Shown: piece after piece, positions 22,441-35,299 of the stretch | How positions within the stretch are numbered: position 1 is the stretch's first letter | Layout: each line of letters opens with the position of its first letter | Assembly: GCA_015680685.1 (NCBI GenBank) | Contig: MNCI01033682.1 | Span: 530,055 to 594,054 of the forward strand | DNA: 64,000 nucleotides | Direction: 5' to 3' | From: Gnetum montanum | Lineage: Eukaryota > Streptophyta > Gnetopsida > Gnetales > Gnetaceae | Position numbers and translations under genes: made by a program | Notes under the pieces: generated by a model | Told to the model about the DNA's origin: nothing | Databases searched by the model: none | Seen by the model: only the letters and a program-made list of their open reading frames with translations

Positions 22441-23850
22441 TCTTAACACTTAACTCTTTGGTAAAGCTATGAACAAGCTTATCATTAGTGTTGATATAGA
22501 TTTTGAAAAATAAGTTCTTTAGCAAAGGCTTGTGGGATGTAATGCATAGTAATTGTGATGTTCTTCATCCTTTTATGGAATATAGTATTCTTGAACAACT
22601 TTATTACACTTTGGTTATCATAGAAGATAGTAATTAGTAAGAAAATATTTTCCTTGAGTTCTCTGAATAATTGATGTAACAATTTCAATTTAGTAATAAA
22701 ATTTATATTAGCTCTATATTTAGGCTCTTTGGATGATAGGGAAATTACCTTCTATTTTGTTGATCATCATGAAATTATATTTCCACCATGCTTAACAAGA
22801 AAACTAGTGGTGAAAAATCATGAAGTTGCATCACCATCGTAAACTAGTAGTGAAATATTGTGAAATATTGTAGTCTACATTAGTGTATCATGTGAGATCA
22901 ACTTTTGAACAATAATCAAAGTTTAGTCCATAATTAATTGTGCCTTTTAGGTATCTTAATATAACCATGGCTAAAATCAATTGTATATTTTTTAGTTTCT
23001 AATTAAATCTTGATAATAAATAGATTGAATAGGAAATATTTGGCTTTGTATTGGTAAGATAAATCAAATTTCTAATTAAATTCTATTACACCTAGGGATC
23101 TCAAATGGGCTTAGAGTCATTCACCTATGGTGTACTACATGAATCTAGTGATCTTGATTGTGGCTTATAATCCATCATATGATATTTCTTCAACAAATCC
23201 ACAACATACTTTCTTTGGGTTACTTGTATGTGGCTTGATGATCGATACATTTCAAAATAAAAAATAACTAAGTAGAACTAGGCCTGACATCTCAAAATTT
23301 TTTTTAATTGATATTTCACTTTGTTAACTAGTTGAGAATTCTCCCCAAGTATCACAAAATCATCAAAATATAGTAATATTATCATAACCCTCCATGAATC
23401 CTTTGTTTTCATAACACACAAATAGTATTTGCATTTGATCTTTTGAACCCTAATTCATGTACAAATTCATCAAACTTTATGTACCATTCATGAAGAGCTT
23501 GCTTTAACCCATAAAGAGACTTTTTCAGTGTGTAGACATAATTAAGTAACTTTGAATACACAAAGCCTTTAGGTTGGTACATAAAAATAGCTTCTTATAG
23601 ATCTTCATTTAATAAAGCAAACTTAATATCAAGCTAATATAATTTCCAACCGTAAGTAATAGTTGCTTTACGATCAGAACAAAGGTTTCTTTATAATTGA
23701 TATCCTTCCTTTGTGTCAAATCACATACAATTAGCTAGGATTTGTATTTATCCAACATGTTATGAGCTTTTATTTTAATATAGAAAATCCATGTACTTGT
23801 TACTATTTTCAGTTTTGGTCACCTCTAAGCCAATTCTTAGGTACCATTTT
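22440..23850 (-). pseudogene. Ty1/copia pol relic: reverse transcriptase and RNase H
   Basis: Read on the minus strand from 23850 downward, broken frames give in order: an ALLNEDL-type motif; MYQPKGFVY; KKSLYGLKQALHEWY near 23480-23530; the active-site block YFDDFVILG near 23357-23371, a YVDD equivalent with one substitution; a Q-x-KYVVDLLKKY block; NLIYLTNTKP; ILRYLKGT; and SKEPKYRAN. The RNase H segment with YDNQSVIKLFKN...FHKRMKNI is open at 22485-22688. These are the thumb, palm and RNase H of copia pol in proper order. Many stops and shifts mark a dead copy. Integrase and gag, expected at higher coordinates, are absent: coding stops where a TGTAACACCC sequence starts at 23851. Confidence 0.85.
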
Positions 23851-25088
23851 TGTAACACCCTATATTTTGATGCATCTTGAGTTAGCATTGATTTTCTTTA
23901 TGTTGATTTATTTTTGCATTTTATCTTACTATGGATGCTCTAGATAGATGGATTTACATGATTACGTGCTTATGTACTTATTTTACTTATGCAATATGAT
24001 ATTTTATGTCTATGCACTAACCTAGTTGAATGAATTGACAAGTGCCATGGATGTTGACTAGTGCTTAAGGGTATTACTTTAACAAGTATATGTGTATTAT
24101 GCTTGCTATGCTTTATTCTTGATATGGTGATATGGATAATGCTTTGTCGTTATAGAATTATTATGTATTTTATTATAATGGTTAGTTTGTGTTACTAGGT
24201 AGCATATTTATCTATTTTATGTTTGTATGATTAGCATAGCCTAGTCTAGATATTTTATGTTAAGTAATTTATTTATAGAATGGTTAGAGGTTTTATGATG
24301 CATTTTGTAGTTTATATTTTTATCTTATTTGTACGTAGATTAGTTGGTCATGTTAGTGGTTATTTTTATTTTATTTTATTTCTTTTGTTTAGTGGCCTAC
24401 ATGTATGAGTTAGAAATTAGTAGGTTTTATTTATTATGTACCTGTTTATTAGATATGTTACTTGTTATTACTTTATAATTAAATTTACATTAGATGTGGT
24501 GAGCTGGGTTAGTAGCATTAGATTTAAAAAATTTGATTAGTTAAGGTAAAGTTGCTATTTTGCCTATTTTATAATGAAGATAAGTTAGGAAGTTTTTATT
24601 ATTTTGATTTTAACATATGGGTGAGAGAATAAAGCTTATATTGGGCTTACCTAACTTTTTAGGAGTTTCTTGAATTAAGTTTTAGAAAATTCCATTTAGG
24701 GTTAGGGTTAGGGTTACCATATTTCTAGGAGATCTAATTCTATAACTACCTTAGCCTAAACTTGGGAGACCAACCAAACATCCTTGGGAATTAGATAAGG
24801 AGACTTTGCTGGTATGAGTGTAGTGATGTAATGTTAGTGGATTGTTAGGCACGTGTTGTAGTTGGGTTGTTTGCTATGTGTTCATTTTCATTGTCTATGT
24901 TTTTGCAATAACTAAGTGAAAATCTTAATTCTTAATATTTTCAACTCCACTAGGTTTTGGTTTTTGCATAGGCTATTTGGTACTTGTGGATTTTGTTGTT
25001 TTACTAGTTATAGCCACATTTTAGCTTTTAAGATTGGTTTTTTATTTATGTTTAGATCTAGTATTTTCTTATGATGCATGATGCGACA
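23851..25088. mobile_element. Possible LTR or LTR fragment interrupting the copia relic
   Basis: The sequence changes abruptly at 23851 with TGTAACACCC, a common LTR start in plants. It remains noncoding and T-rich to about 25088, where GATGCGACA could be an end. I found no second copy and no target duplication, so both identity and ends are tentative. Three TTAGGG units occur at 24697-24715. Confidence 0.3.
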
Positions 25089-26273
25089 TCCCATTCTTAG
25101 ATGTCATGGAAAATTTCAAATATATATAACATTCAACATTATGCATAATGAAAGAAATATGTAAAATGTAGAAGAAAATTAAAAAGGAATTTTATTATGT
25201 AGAAAAAATGTATCTAGGTCATGCTATGAGGGCTCCTTGGAGTTATCTTTTTTTGATATCTATCCCTTAAATTCAATTCATCACTGCCTTCATGGTTAGG
25301 TTTGTACTTGACCAGAAGGGATGGCTAGTTACCTTCCTATACCACTTTACTGGATCCTTGTTAAGAGCCATGGTTGCCTTTACAACTCTATGCTAGCATG
25401 ACCTCTAATTCTTTAGTACAAATACCTTAAGTCAAACCCCTAAAGGTCATCTTAAGAGATATGTCTATTATTATAACACATCCTTTCAGGTGTTATTATA
25501 ATAATTACATCATTTGTTACAAAGTGACATCATCTTGTTATGAAACGACTTTATTTGGGAATGAGGATGTGATAAACTACCCCACTTAGCTTTCATTCCT
25601 CTTCAAATAAGTCCACATTAGTGATTTTTCTCCATGTTCTAGTACTCCCTCCATGCTTTAATGCTCCAATGTTTTGATTTCTCCTTTTGAAATGGGATTG
25701 AATACTTTAAAGTTCTCCTTGTTATTTTGCAAATAAAAATATAAGTAAGAAAAATATTTAAGGAAAATAAATCTTATCATGTCAATACTTACCTCAACCT
25801 TTTGGTAATTACAATATGTGAACTAAAGGTTTACCAACCACCAACCACCAATTCTAACTAGGGTTACATAGTGTACAACTCATGTCTCTTATTACTTAGG
25901 TAAAGGTAGGGAAAATTCTTTTTCCCACTTATATTACCCAAAATATTTTAACTTACCTAATTTAGAAATATAAATTTAAAAAATAAAGAAAAATAAAATC
26001 AAGAAATAAAAGTAAGTTAAGAAAAGGCTTGATATTTATCAATTTCTAGCATCAAGATATGTAGTTGTAATTCTGTTAGAAGGGCATAAGGTTAGAGGGT
26101 CTTGTTCAAGATGCCAGGGCTTAATTTTGCTCTTCAACTTCTTTCTTGGGGATTAGCTCTACTCACTTGGTAACTTGAAAGAATTGGGTATCATACCAAA
26201 TATAATCTAGGATATTAATAAAGAAGGATGGTGACCTATCTTTGCTAATCATGACAATAAAACTTATAAATTA
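25089..26273. other. AT-rich spacer, nothing recognised
   Basis: No domain-bearing ORF was seen. A small hairpin-prone TGTTATTATAATAA repeat occurs around 25470-25500. Confidence 0.4.
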
Positions 26274-26997
26274 GAGTTCTCGATGAACACTATCCATCCT
26301 CAAATTAGAGTTCATTGATCTTTGATCCTCAAATTTTCTTAGGAAGTTTTTGGAATTGATCCTTTTGGGATCTATTGAGGTAGGCTTCACATTACTTCCT
26401 ATGAGCCATATAGAATAGCCTATTGTAGAAACCATAACATGAATGGTTATATGATCTTCTACAAGAAAGCCAAGTTTGAGTTAATACAAAGGTTAAAATG
26501 GATATTAGACAATATGATTTTCAAAATTCCAAAACATCAAGTCATGGGGAAGAAGAGACAATCAAGATTTTAGAGAATCTACATAGCCTTGGCATTTGTA
26601 TTTAAAATGTAGTAATCAAAAAGGTGTGTATGTGTAGTCAACACAGATTTGATCTCTAATCCAACATGCCTAGATGTCAAAATTTATCAAGTATCTTATT
26701 TGATTAATCAAATTAAGAAAAGTTTGAAGAGCAAGTTATTTTTAAGCTATACAAGCCTCAATCCAATACCATTCATCCTTTGTGAAGACTTTAATGTGAA
26801 AGTTAGAAGTGATGTTCATCAATTCTTAAAATATGGACATGTGAAAGAGACTTTAGAAAAGGAGCTTGATTTGAAGAAGATGTTTGTATCCATTCATCAT
26901 ATAGGGCTTTGGTTAGTGTATACTCTACCTACTTTGAACCCTTAGTTAACAAGCTAAAACCTCAAATTTGAGGATGGATAGTGTTCATCGAGAACTC
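26274..26997. mobile_element. Segment bounded by 33-bp perfect inverted repeats, carrying a host gene fragment
   Basis: 26274-26306 and 26965-26997 are exact reverse complements over 33 bp, 658 bp apart. The space between is largely the CCR4-like fragment at about 26400-26945. Terminal inverted repeats around a captured gene piece are the layout of a Pack-MULE-like or foldback element. The arms are short for Mutator and I could not identify a target duplication, so the class is open. Confidence 0.5.
26400..26945 (+). pseudogene. CCR4-type deadenylase (endonuclease/exonuclease/phosphatase fold) fragment
   Basis: Broken plus-strand frames give a GYMIFYKKAKFELI block (about 26436-26480), then a basic segment, then VCVVNTDLISNPTCLDVKIYQ (about 26625-26690). 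The open frame at 26649-26945 contains PFILCEDFNVKVRSDVHQFLKYGHV. In CCR4 deadenylases the matching blocks are GYxAxYKK, the NTH..ANP..DVKLWQV block and CGDFNSVPGS. Here the catalytic His of NTH is Asp and the Gly of GDFN is Glu, so it would be inactive even if translated. Only the C-terminal catalytic part is present, with no leucine-rich repeats. It looks like a captured or retroposed fragment. Recognition is by motif order from memory, without alignment. Confidence 0.6.
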
Positions 26998-27129
26998 AAA
27001 TTAGAGAAATACATCAAAGATCAATGAAGATCAACTCACAACTCTCCCAAGGATCTTAGAGGCCATACATGTCCCATTTGAATTCTTAATTCTCACAATG
27101 AATCAAAAGATAAAGATAAGACACTTATA

Positions 27130-27814
27130 AGAGATTCTCTCAGACTCTATCAAGCTTTCCCTTGCCTCTCACTCAAATTATCTTGTACAAGCTCTCACTC
27201 TCTTGAGACTAACCTTCTCTTCCTTCAAATTAGCCTCCTTCCTTAAGGCTAACCTTCTCTCTCTTGATTATCCTGCATAAAATCAAGCCTTAGACTCTTA
27301 TTTATAGTTTCTTGGTGTGACATTGCATCTTTTCCTACATTTAAAAATAAAAATTAAATTTCATTACTCATTTGAGACATCTTGAGGTCTGAGGAGACAT
27401 CCCAACTAAAAGTAGCTAGTTTACAGAGGAGACGTCTTGCAGACATGTGAGACATCTTGAGGAGATGTATTACAAGAAGTGGATACATCTTAATTTAGGA
27501 GGAGATGTCTTGTCTTAGGTGGAGACATCTTGGATGTAGATGAGATGTCGTGTCTCAGATGGAGACATCTTACTTGCTAGGGCCAAAAATCAAGTTGCTT
27601 ATTTTAAGGTTTGGAACCTTCATATACCTCTAGATAAGTCCCATTTGATCCCAAACCCCATAAAATCATCAAAACAAGCTTCAAACACCCCCAAAATGTG
27701 AAAAAACCTTGGAATAATCATGAATACTAACAAGACAAGAAGACATACACAAATAAGATACACACGTCCAAAATACATTGAGGATTACATAGGGGTTGGG
27801 TGATGTCCTCATCA
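27130..27814 (-). repeat. 3' LTR of element X
   Basis: On the minus strand it starts TGATGAGGACATCACCCAACC at 27814 and is preceded by a purine tract TTAAGAGGAGGAAACA (27815-27830). TATAAATA lies at 27306-27299. It pairs with 40485-41006 plus about 29330-29413, which together form the interrupted 5' LTR. The low-coordinate end is approximate. Confidence 0.65.
27360..27580 (-). promoter_or_regulatory. AGACATC/GATGTCT motif array in the U3 of LTR X
   Basis: Six exact AGACATC or GATGTCT heptamers, plus several one-base variants, lie in about 200 bp, mostly as GAGACATCTTG. GAGACA/TGTCTC, the auxin response element hexamer, occurs six times. The array sits about 60-280 bp upstream of the TATA box on the LTR's own strand, where enhancers are expected. 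Binding by auxin response factors is inference. Confidence 0.6.
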
Positions 27815-28240
27815 TGTTTCCTCCTCTTAAAAATTTCATACTTATTGATCTTTCACCAATTGGAAGGCACAATACCCCCATGACTCAAGGCCATCAGACT
27901 TAACACAAAAATTAAGACTTCATGCATTAAAAACATAAAAATGAATATCATTTAAGGTTTTGGTTTTGAGCTTTCATTGCTCATGGAGGCTTGTGCTCAT
28001 GCTCCACCATGTTTTCTTTAATTAATCATCTCATTGGAATACTTCCCTTGTATTTCCATAATGACTCAATCCTATAGAAAATGAAGAATAAGAAAAAGCG
28101 AAAGGATTAGGCTTCTCTAACCCAACATTCTTTCTTCCCATCATTTTCCTCTTTTTCACCTTATTCTTCTTAGTGTTTGGAAGACTACCCCTTAGCTTTC
28201 TTTCATCATAAACACCATAACAACTTGGATTATCTTCATG

Positions 28241-28877
28241 CTACTCATCTATTTCATAGCCAAGGTAGTCAAGTTCTTCAACACATTTAACAAATTTATC
28301 ATTGCCATAATCCATAGCAAACATCTCCAAATTTTGGAATATTATATCATTATTAATATCTTCACCAACATTAATAATGAGCTTCTCATAATGATTATCC
28401 CAATAGCCATCATCATTAATCAAATTATCATTATTAGTCTTCCTCTCACTAACAATGACATCAAAAGTTACAACATGACTCTAAATCTCATCACAATCAT
28501 CATAATGATCATGATGCTCATCATTACCATTGAACAAACCACTACTAAGTTGAAGTAAAATACTAGCATTCATCATACTAGCTTCAACATAAAAGACATT
28601 ACTACCATTTGCAAGGTAAAGCTTAGACTCACTTACCTCTTCATGGCTTTTCCCATCCATATTTGGTTCAACTTGATCTTAAACATGTGGGTGTCTAATC
28701 TCATCAAAGCTTGAAGGTTCAAGATCCCAAATAGAAGTTCCCAATTCCAATGGTTCCTTCCCTTCAAAGGAATCATCAACAAGCTCTTCATCCCATTTTG
28801 AAGACACGAAATCAAAAGGTAAACTCTTCTCCATGGCCTTAATATTAGATTTATCAAAAACATCATCAAAGAAATCA
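28241..28877 (-). pseudogene. Acidic ORF inside element X, function unknown
   Basis: One minus-strand frame stays coding-like for about 210 codons with two internal stops. It reads DFFDDVFDKSNIKAMEK, then FVSSKWDEELVDDSFEG, then after the stops VFYVEASMMNASILL and DDGYWDNHYEKLI, ending VEELDYLGYEIDE. It is very rich in Asp, Glu and Asn. No gag, protease, RT or integrase motif is present, and no family was recognised. It lies just before the PPT and 3' LTR, so it is the last or only ORF of this short element. Alternatives are a captured host fragment or a highly diverged C-terminal element protein. Confidence 0.45.
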
Positions 28878-29413
28878 TTATTTCACATACCTTAGGCTAG
28901 AGGAGTCACCTCTCATTGATGAGATAGCCTCAACTTAGCTTAGAATCTCCTTTCCCTTATCACAAGATATAGAAAAATTGCAAAATGAATAAGCATCATA
29001 CCTTTTGGTGCTATCTTTGATCTTTCTTAAAGAAGTTCCTTAATCTTTGCCACTCCTTTGGCTTTGATCCTTCACCTCCCATGACTTATGGGGTAGAAAC
29101 CCTCCTTGATCAGTAGCATATACCATCTTGGCTTTAAAGATCTATTGGTTTATTTAATGAAGCTCTTGGTTTCCTCTCTTAAAACCTTTGAGTATTGGAC
29201 ACTCATTTTCTTAATAAGGGATGCTTGAGAACTCCCTTTCTCATTGGTATCTACTTCACCATATCTTTCATCTTCCTCCTTTCCTTGATGACTAGAAGGT
29301 ATTCTCTCAATTCTTCTCAAAATATTTTGCAAGCTCTCACTTTTGCACAAGCTCTCACTTTCTTGAGATAGACCTTTTCTCTACTAATTAGCTTGTTCAA
29401 ACTCAAGCCTTGA

Positions 29414-30542
29414 TGATATGGGTTTCACTGGTTTTGGACCAATAGATATATCATTTGGATTATGGTGTGATCTAGTTGTAATCTTCAAAGAAAATGTTGA
29501 CTTGATTATCAAGAATACTTGTGTATGTCATTGCATTCAAAAATATAAAGTATATTATAATACATATGATATAATTCAAATTTGTATAACCATGGTGGGA
29601 GAGATAAGAAAATATTTATGATTTTATATTTTATGAATTTTTAATGTATTTTATAGTTATAATAAATAAAATGATAATAAACGCACATGCATTGTAGTCC
29701 CACCTGGGAATAGGGGCAATGCTCACACATACTAAAAATGCAATAAATTAACTCTTAGTGACAACCTCAATGGCCCAACACTATGTATTAATGTTTAAGA
29801 TATCAATGATGCAAAAATATGAGGAAAAATCATAAGTTTTATTTACCACGTAAACATTGGACTCTATATCAACCAAAGAGTTTTAGGCTACATAAGCAAG
29901 GTAGCACTTTGACAGAGTCTAGCCATACTTGTGTGAAAGTGACGACTTAAAAAAATATAAAAAGGGAAAAAAATAAACTTACCCAAGGGAGGAATAGCTT
30001 TTTACATAACTTGGATGGCACAAACTATAAGCATAATAAAGTATTCACTTATTTTTGTGTGAGAACTCACCTAAGGTATTTATCATTTTCACATAGAAAT
30101 AGAGAGGGTTCATTAGAAATTAGGTGTCAATTGAGGCTCATCAACATCAAAGAAGTTAACCAAATCATGATGTAGGTAAGGATGATTGATTAGGATCATG
30201 CAAGGGGTGCATCAATGCCCTTGCACTGATGTAGGATATGTGCTAACATAGGTAGTTAGCACACCCCCATAAAACTATAATCCATCATGTTGCATTTGGG
30301 ATAAGTTAGAACTCAAAGGTACTTATTGGAATAATCCTAGAAAATCTAAATTAAGCCAAAATCATCCTAAAGAGCTTGGAATAGGGCATGAAGCCTTAGA
30401 ATATGACATAGGAGTTAAGGAGGCATCAAAGAACTAATAACGTCAACCGAACATGCTAGACTACAAACAAAAGATGTACAAAACACTTCCCTACATCCAA
30501 GGCTTACAATTGACATATAAATTGCCACTAGATGCCTCATCA
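29414..30542 (-). repeat. 3' LTR of element Y
   Basis: Direct repeat partner of 39213-40484. Shared blocks include AAAATATAAAGTATATTATAATACATATGATATAATTC (29541-29578 against 39339-39376) and TTGACATATAAATTG close to the LTR start. Confidence 0.8.
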
Positions 30543-30554
30543 TTCCCCCACGAC

Positions 30555-33390
30555 TACATAAAGCTAGTCCCATAGCTTTAACATTCAAGATGCAATGATT
30601 AGGACTAAACGCATGACAAGGTTAATGCAAAGGAATACAATTGTACAAATACTTTAACATAGGATACATTACAAAACTGCCACTTTGAGAAGAAAGAGGC
30701 CAAGGAATGATGATTGAAAAGAAGAATCCTTGACATACCTGTGGAACTAGAAATGTCTTAGGTGTGATGAATGATCTTTGTTACATCCTTTAATTTGTAT
30801 TCCATAATCAATTGTTGTGCATGTCCTGCACTTGTAGTTATCACCTCTAAATATTCCTTCCAAGGGAGGATTCCAGGTTTTAGATGAAGCAAGTGTTTTC
30901 CAAGTAGAACTAAATGATGTTATCTTTACACGTCCAAGAGTGCACTTTCCAATACATGCTAGACTACAATGATGCTAAAACTCATGTGAAATCCTTAAGT
31001 GTTAAACTACCATTGAAAAAGTATGCACAAAAATAATGGTAGGTATAATTCCTAAAGAAAAAATGAAGAACAACTTCATAGCCCCATGCCAAGCATGTAC
31101 ACTGGTATGAAAACATGATAGGATTAGAAAGCATGTACCCAACAATTTCTCTCTCCTACAACTAAATTACAAGACATTAACCTTAGACAACATTAACTAA
31201 TGACATGCACTAGAGAACAACAGCACCTAAATTACAGTTGTAAACATAGGAAAAAACAAATCCAAGAGGGTCTAAAAACATGTGACACCAATACTAAAGT
31301 AAATTAAGATAATCAAACATGTAGCCAAAAAAAAAAGTAGAAGAAGATAGTCCTAGTCAAATCGTTAAGCTCATTGAGTTACAACAACACATGCAAAAGA
31401 CCAATCAAGGGTCTTATACCATGCAACCACTACCATCTTGGGAGTTAAGCTTGAGCTCACTTGCTTGTAATTCTATGCCACCAAGGATTCACAAGTGGAT
31501 CCATCCCATAGCAGGTTTCTGCCTCTATTGCCCTTGTGAAACCCATTGATGGGATACCCATAGATTCCCAACAACTAGTGAGACATTAGTATCCAACATG
31601 AGTCCATCTCCTTGGATGGCCAATCCTATCATTTGCTTCACCTAATCAACTTCTTGCTACATACAACAATGGACAAGACATTGAATAAAATGAATGGATA
31701 ATGCATGATGGGCAAGAGAGAGAGTGTGTCTCTTCCATCACTGGATCCCCAGCCAACCATTCAATTAGATCATAGAGTGCATGAGCATATCCTACACACT
31801 ATGAGAGATCCATTACCATATTCCATCATCATTATTTGTTCACCTAGTAGGGATAGCCCTTCAAGTCCCCCTTCTAAGTGCATGGTCACACTTACAACCA
31901 TCAATGCCATCTAGCCTTGGTTATTCCATAGTCTAATCATTGGTGAAATCAAACCAAGGAAACATGTTTCACAACATTTAGAAGTCAAGATTCTTGTTTG
32001 GTTTTCCTCCATTCATGCATGATAGGCTCTTTGAATTTTTCTCTACTGGAACCCTCCCATTGATCCCTCTGGCTACACTTACAAATCCCAATTCCAATAG
32101 AAATTACAACACAATGACCAAGAGATGCTAGATATGACCATGGTTTGGGTTAATGATTAAAAAATATAATTGCTAAAAATAGATGGATATAGAAACTGGG
32201 TAGAAGCAACAATTAACATTACCAAAGTTTACTAAGGGAGAGACTTCTAGGTCTTCATGGCCATGAGTAGGGATGGAGTAAGAGATCATCATGGACTATT
32301 ACATTGGAATTTAAGTGATCTAGGAAATGGGTTGAACATGAGAATGGCTCATATTGATATTTAGTTTAACTAATCTCTTCAATTTAATGGAGCAATTACA
32401 TGATTGGTTCAAGATAGTAAAAGTACCAATTTGTGTGAACCAATAATCGAAGTTACATTACTCTTTCCATCACATCTTCTTTTCATTGTCATCATTCTAT
32501 TATTATTATTTCTCTTTTTTTTTCATCATTTTATTTTATCTTTTTTTTTTTCATTTTATGAGAAGAGGATTTTTTTGATGAAACATGAGGGTTATGGGAA
32601 CAACAAGAGTGTTGGATTGCTACTTGGAGTCTTTGACTTTTATGATAAGAAAATTCATCACTCACCACATGGCATGCATAGGTTTGCAAGATCACAAACC
32701 TCTTCTAACTAGGGTGGCTAGCCATTATAATATGTGCACCTTGGTCCAATCACACTGATTAGACCCATTTAGTGATCACAAAGGTCCTCGATGGCACATC
32801 CTTTTTATTCTAGTGTCCAAGCACTCTTTCACATTTCTAGTGCTCACATATTAAGATGTGGACCTATCACTTATCCATAGTTCTAGTAGCATTGACCTCA
32901 ACATCTCATAGTGTGAGTCCAAGCTCCCCACTAAATTTGAGCCTAGTTCATCAATGATGGATAGAAAAAGTTCTAGAGCTCACATCTTAAGATGTGGACC
33001 TATCACTTATCCATAGTTCTAGTAGCATTGACCTTAACATCTCATAGTGTGAGTCCAACCTCCCCACTAAATTTGAGCCTAGTTCATCAATGATGGATAG
33101 AAAAAGATGGGTGGGTGAATCTTGCTGTGTGAAAATTCCATCAATCAAGGATCCATGTTGAATCCATGTGGCACTCTTTCATAATCATCATATCTATAAT
33201 TCATCCATTCACCATTGGCTTGTTGGGTCAGCATTCATAAAGCACATTAATTAGTTTTCCCATACACATACAAACATGCTTAAGAAAAATAAAAGATAAT
33301 GAATTTTTGAACATTATGCTCAAAAATATAAAGAGCACTAATTAAATACATAAAATTTATTAAGATACATAAGCAAAATAGTAGAATGAA
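30555..33390 (-). other. Noncoding region of element Y between integrase and 3' LTR
   Basis: About 2.8 kb with no convincing domain. Athila and Tat elements commonly have a long env-like or noncoding stretch here. An open frame at 32404-32712 on the plus strand is a T-rich chance ORF. It contains the 136-bp tandem duplication at 32835-33106. Confidence 0.5.
32835..33106. repeat. Tandem duplication, 2 x 136 bp
   Basis: 32835-32970 and 32971-33106 are near-identical with only a handful of substitutions, both running from TTCTAG to GATGGATAGAAAAAG. The event happened within element Y and is much younger than the element. Confidence 0.92.
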
Positions 33391-33399
33391 AAAAAAATT

Positions 33400-34620
33400 C
33401 TTCATGGCATGAAGGATTCTCCCCCATTCCTAATCCATGTTTATCACTTAATAGACTGATGAGTACATGACATAGGATTTATCATTAGGTATCCTTAGAG
33501 GGGAAAGATATTCTTGGTAATGCTTCATGGATTTTCCATTAACAAAAAAATATTTTATCTAGATCATTAGGATGGTAGATGTGTACTACACTAGACTGGT
33601 AACTAGTATGAAATTAAAACTTATCTAAATGGGACAAGTGTAGTGGATTAAAATAGAGGACCTTATCACTAGGTTTGAAATCAAACTCTCTTACACATAT
33701 ATCATGGAAAGCCTTGGTATAAGAATGTTCTAATTCATATGCATCAAGGTGATTTTGTAGTTTTCATTGATAAGGTTGAGATTAATTAGCCTCTCTTTTT
33801 GAGTAGAATCTAAGGTCATATCAAAATCTACAATAGTACCTATGGTTTTCATCTCAAGATGAGTAGGCAGTTATGGAACTTATTTATAGATCAACTTGAA
33901 TAATGTGTAACTAACAAGGTTTTCTCATGCCATTTGATAGGGCCAGAGGGCATCATTAAGTTTGCTAGCCTAGTGACTTCTGTACCCACTAATAATTTTC
34001 ATGAGTATTCTAAAAAGTCCACAATTAGAAAATTTTGCTTGACCATTGACCAACAGATGATAAGGGTAAGTTAACTTATGATAATTCCACAAGATTCTAA
34101 TAAAATTTTGAAATCTTACCAGTAAAATGCATACCATTATTGGATATCAATATTTATGGGATACCAAACCTATGGATCACATTATTCCAAATAAAGCTTG
34201 TTGTAGTGATAGATGAGTAGTTCTTAATGATAGTAGCTTCCATCCACTTTGTGAAATTATCTACACATACAATGATGTATGCCTTACCATTGAAGGTAGG
34301 AGAGATGGGATAGAAGAAGTCAATCCCTAATACATTGAAGAGCTTCAATGATTAGATCCACTAGTTTGGTCACTCCATACATGAGAACATACCTCCCTCA
34401 CATTGATACTTATCACAACAATGCATAAAGTATTAAACATAATGAAACATGGTGGTCCAAAAATAGCCCATGAGTAATAGATTTGTTTTAGTTCTCTTCC
34501 TAGCATAGTACCCACCACAGACACCATGGTGTGCATGTGCCAAGACATCACCTTGGTTGTCATAAGGAACAAACCATATTATTAGGTCATTAGGGCATTA
34601 CTTGTAGAGATGCTCTTTGA
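33400..34620 (-). pseudogene. Ty3/gypsy integrase of element Y
   Basis: From 34620 downward the minus strand shows an HHCC-type zinc-binding region (HAHHG.CGGYY, GYFWTTMF and CC.K-CQ) in broken frames. The catalytic core start is open at 34154-34348: NVLGIDFFYPISPTFNGK, VCVDNFTKWMEA and HRFGIP. Further down come EFDFKPSDKVLYFN-like text and a VNGKSMKHYQEY end, the C-terminal form typical of Athila/Tat integrases. The enzyme inserts element cDNA into the host genome. Frame changes at 34345 and numerous stops disable it. Confidence 0.8.
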
Positions 34621-35299
34621 TAACTAGGTAAGGCCTTACTTGGTGTTGGAATCATTGGATTTTGCATTTGTTCCACCTAAAAGGAAGCTTCTTGATCACT
34701 AGGTAATTAAGAATATCTATGAACCATGGGTATTAATATCTATTCTTTGATTTAAAAATGACCTTACAAATGTGGTCGTCAAGAAATTCATCAAGAAGCA
34801 CACCTTCTCACTTGTTTCCAATTCATAACTATGATAGATGATCTACCACTATGTTCTTGGTTCATAATCAATCATATGAAGGTAAAATTCCTACAAGAGA
34901 ACCAAACATTTTATCACATGAGGATTGACATTAAATTTGTTCATGAGAAGCTAGATAACACTATAATCAGTGTTAATGAAAATCTTGCATCCCAAAATAT
35001 AATGTATAAATTTTTAGAGTGTGAAAATAATGGTTATCAATTATTTTTTCATGGTGTAGTTTAATTGAGGCCACATAATGCTTCAACTAGTATAGTGGAT
35101 GTAGTAGGGTCTTTTTTCCCATTGAATTACGAAGTTAGAAAAATCTATCATTATATGAAATGGTTGAGTCCAATAAGGAATTTTCAACACATTAGTTTGG
35201 GTTAATCTTTCATTTAGATATTGGAAGACATTTTTTATAGTAATTATTCCACAAGAACAACATGTCTTTCTTCATGAGCTCAAATAGGGGCATGGCTAT

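Noticed and set aside
24697-24715. Three TTAGGG units, telomere-like
   Set aside because: Too short for an interstitial telomere, and the plant unit is usually TTTAGGG; chance or a local slip is enough.
31400-31460. 5S rRNA-like GGGAGTTAAGC
   Set aside because: Only a short match; the rest of a 5S gene is absent.
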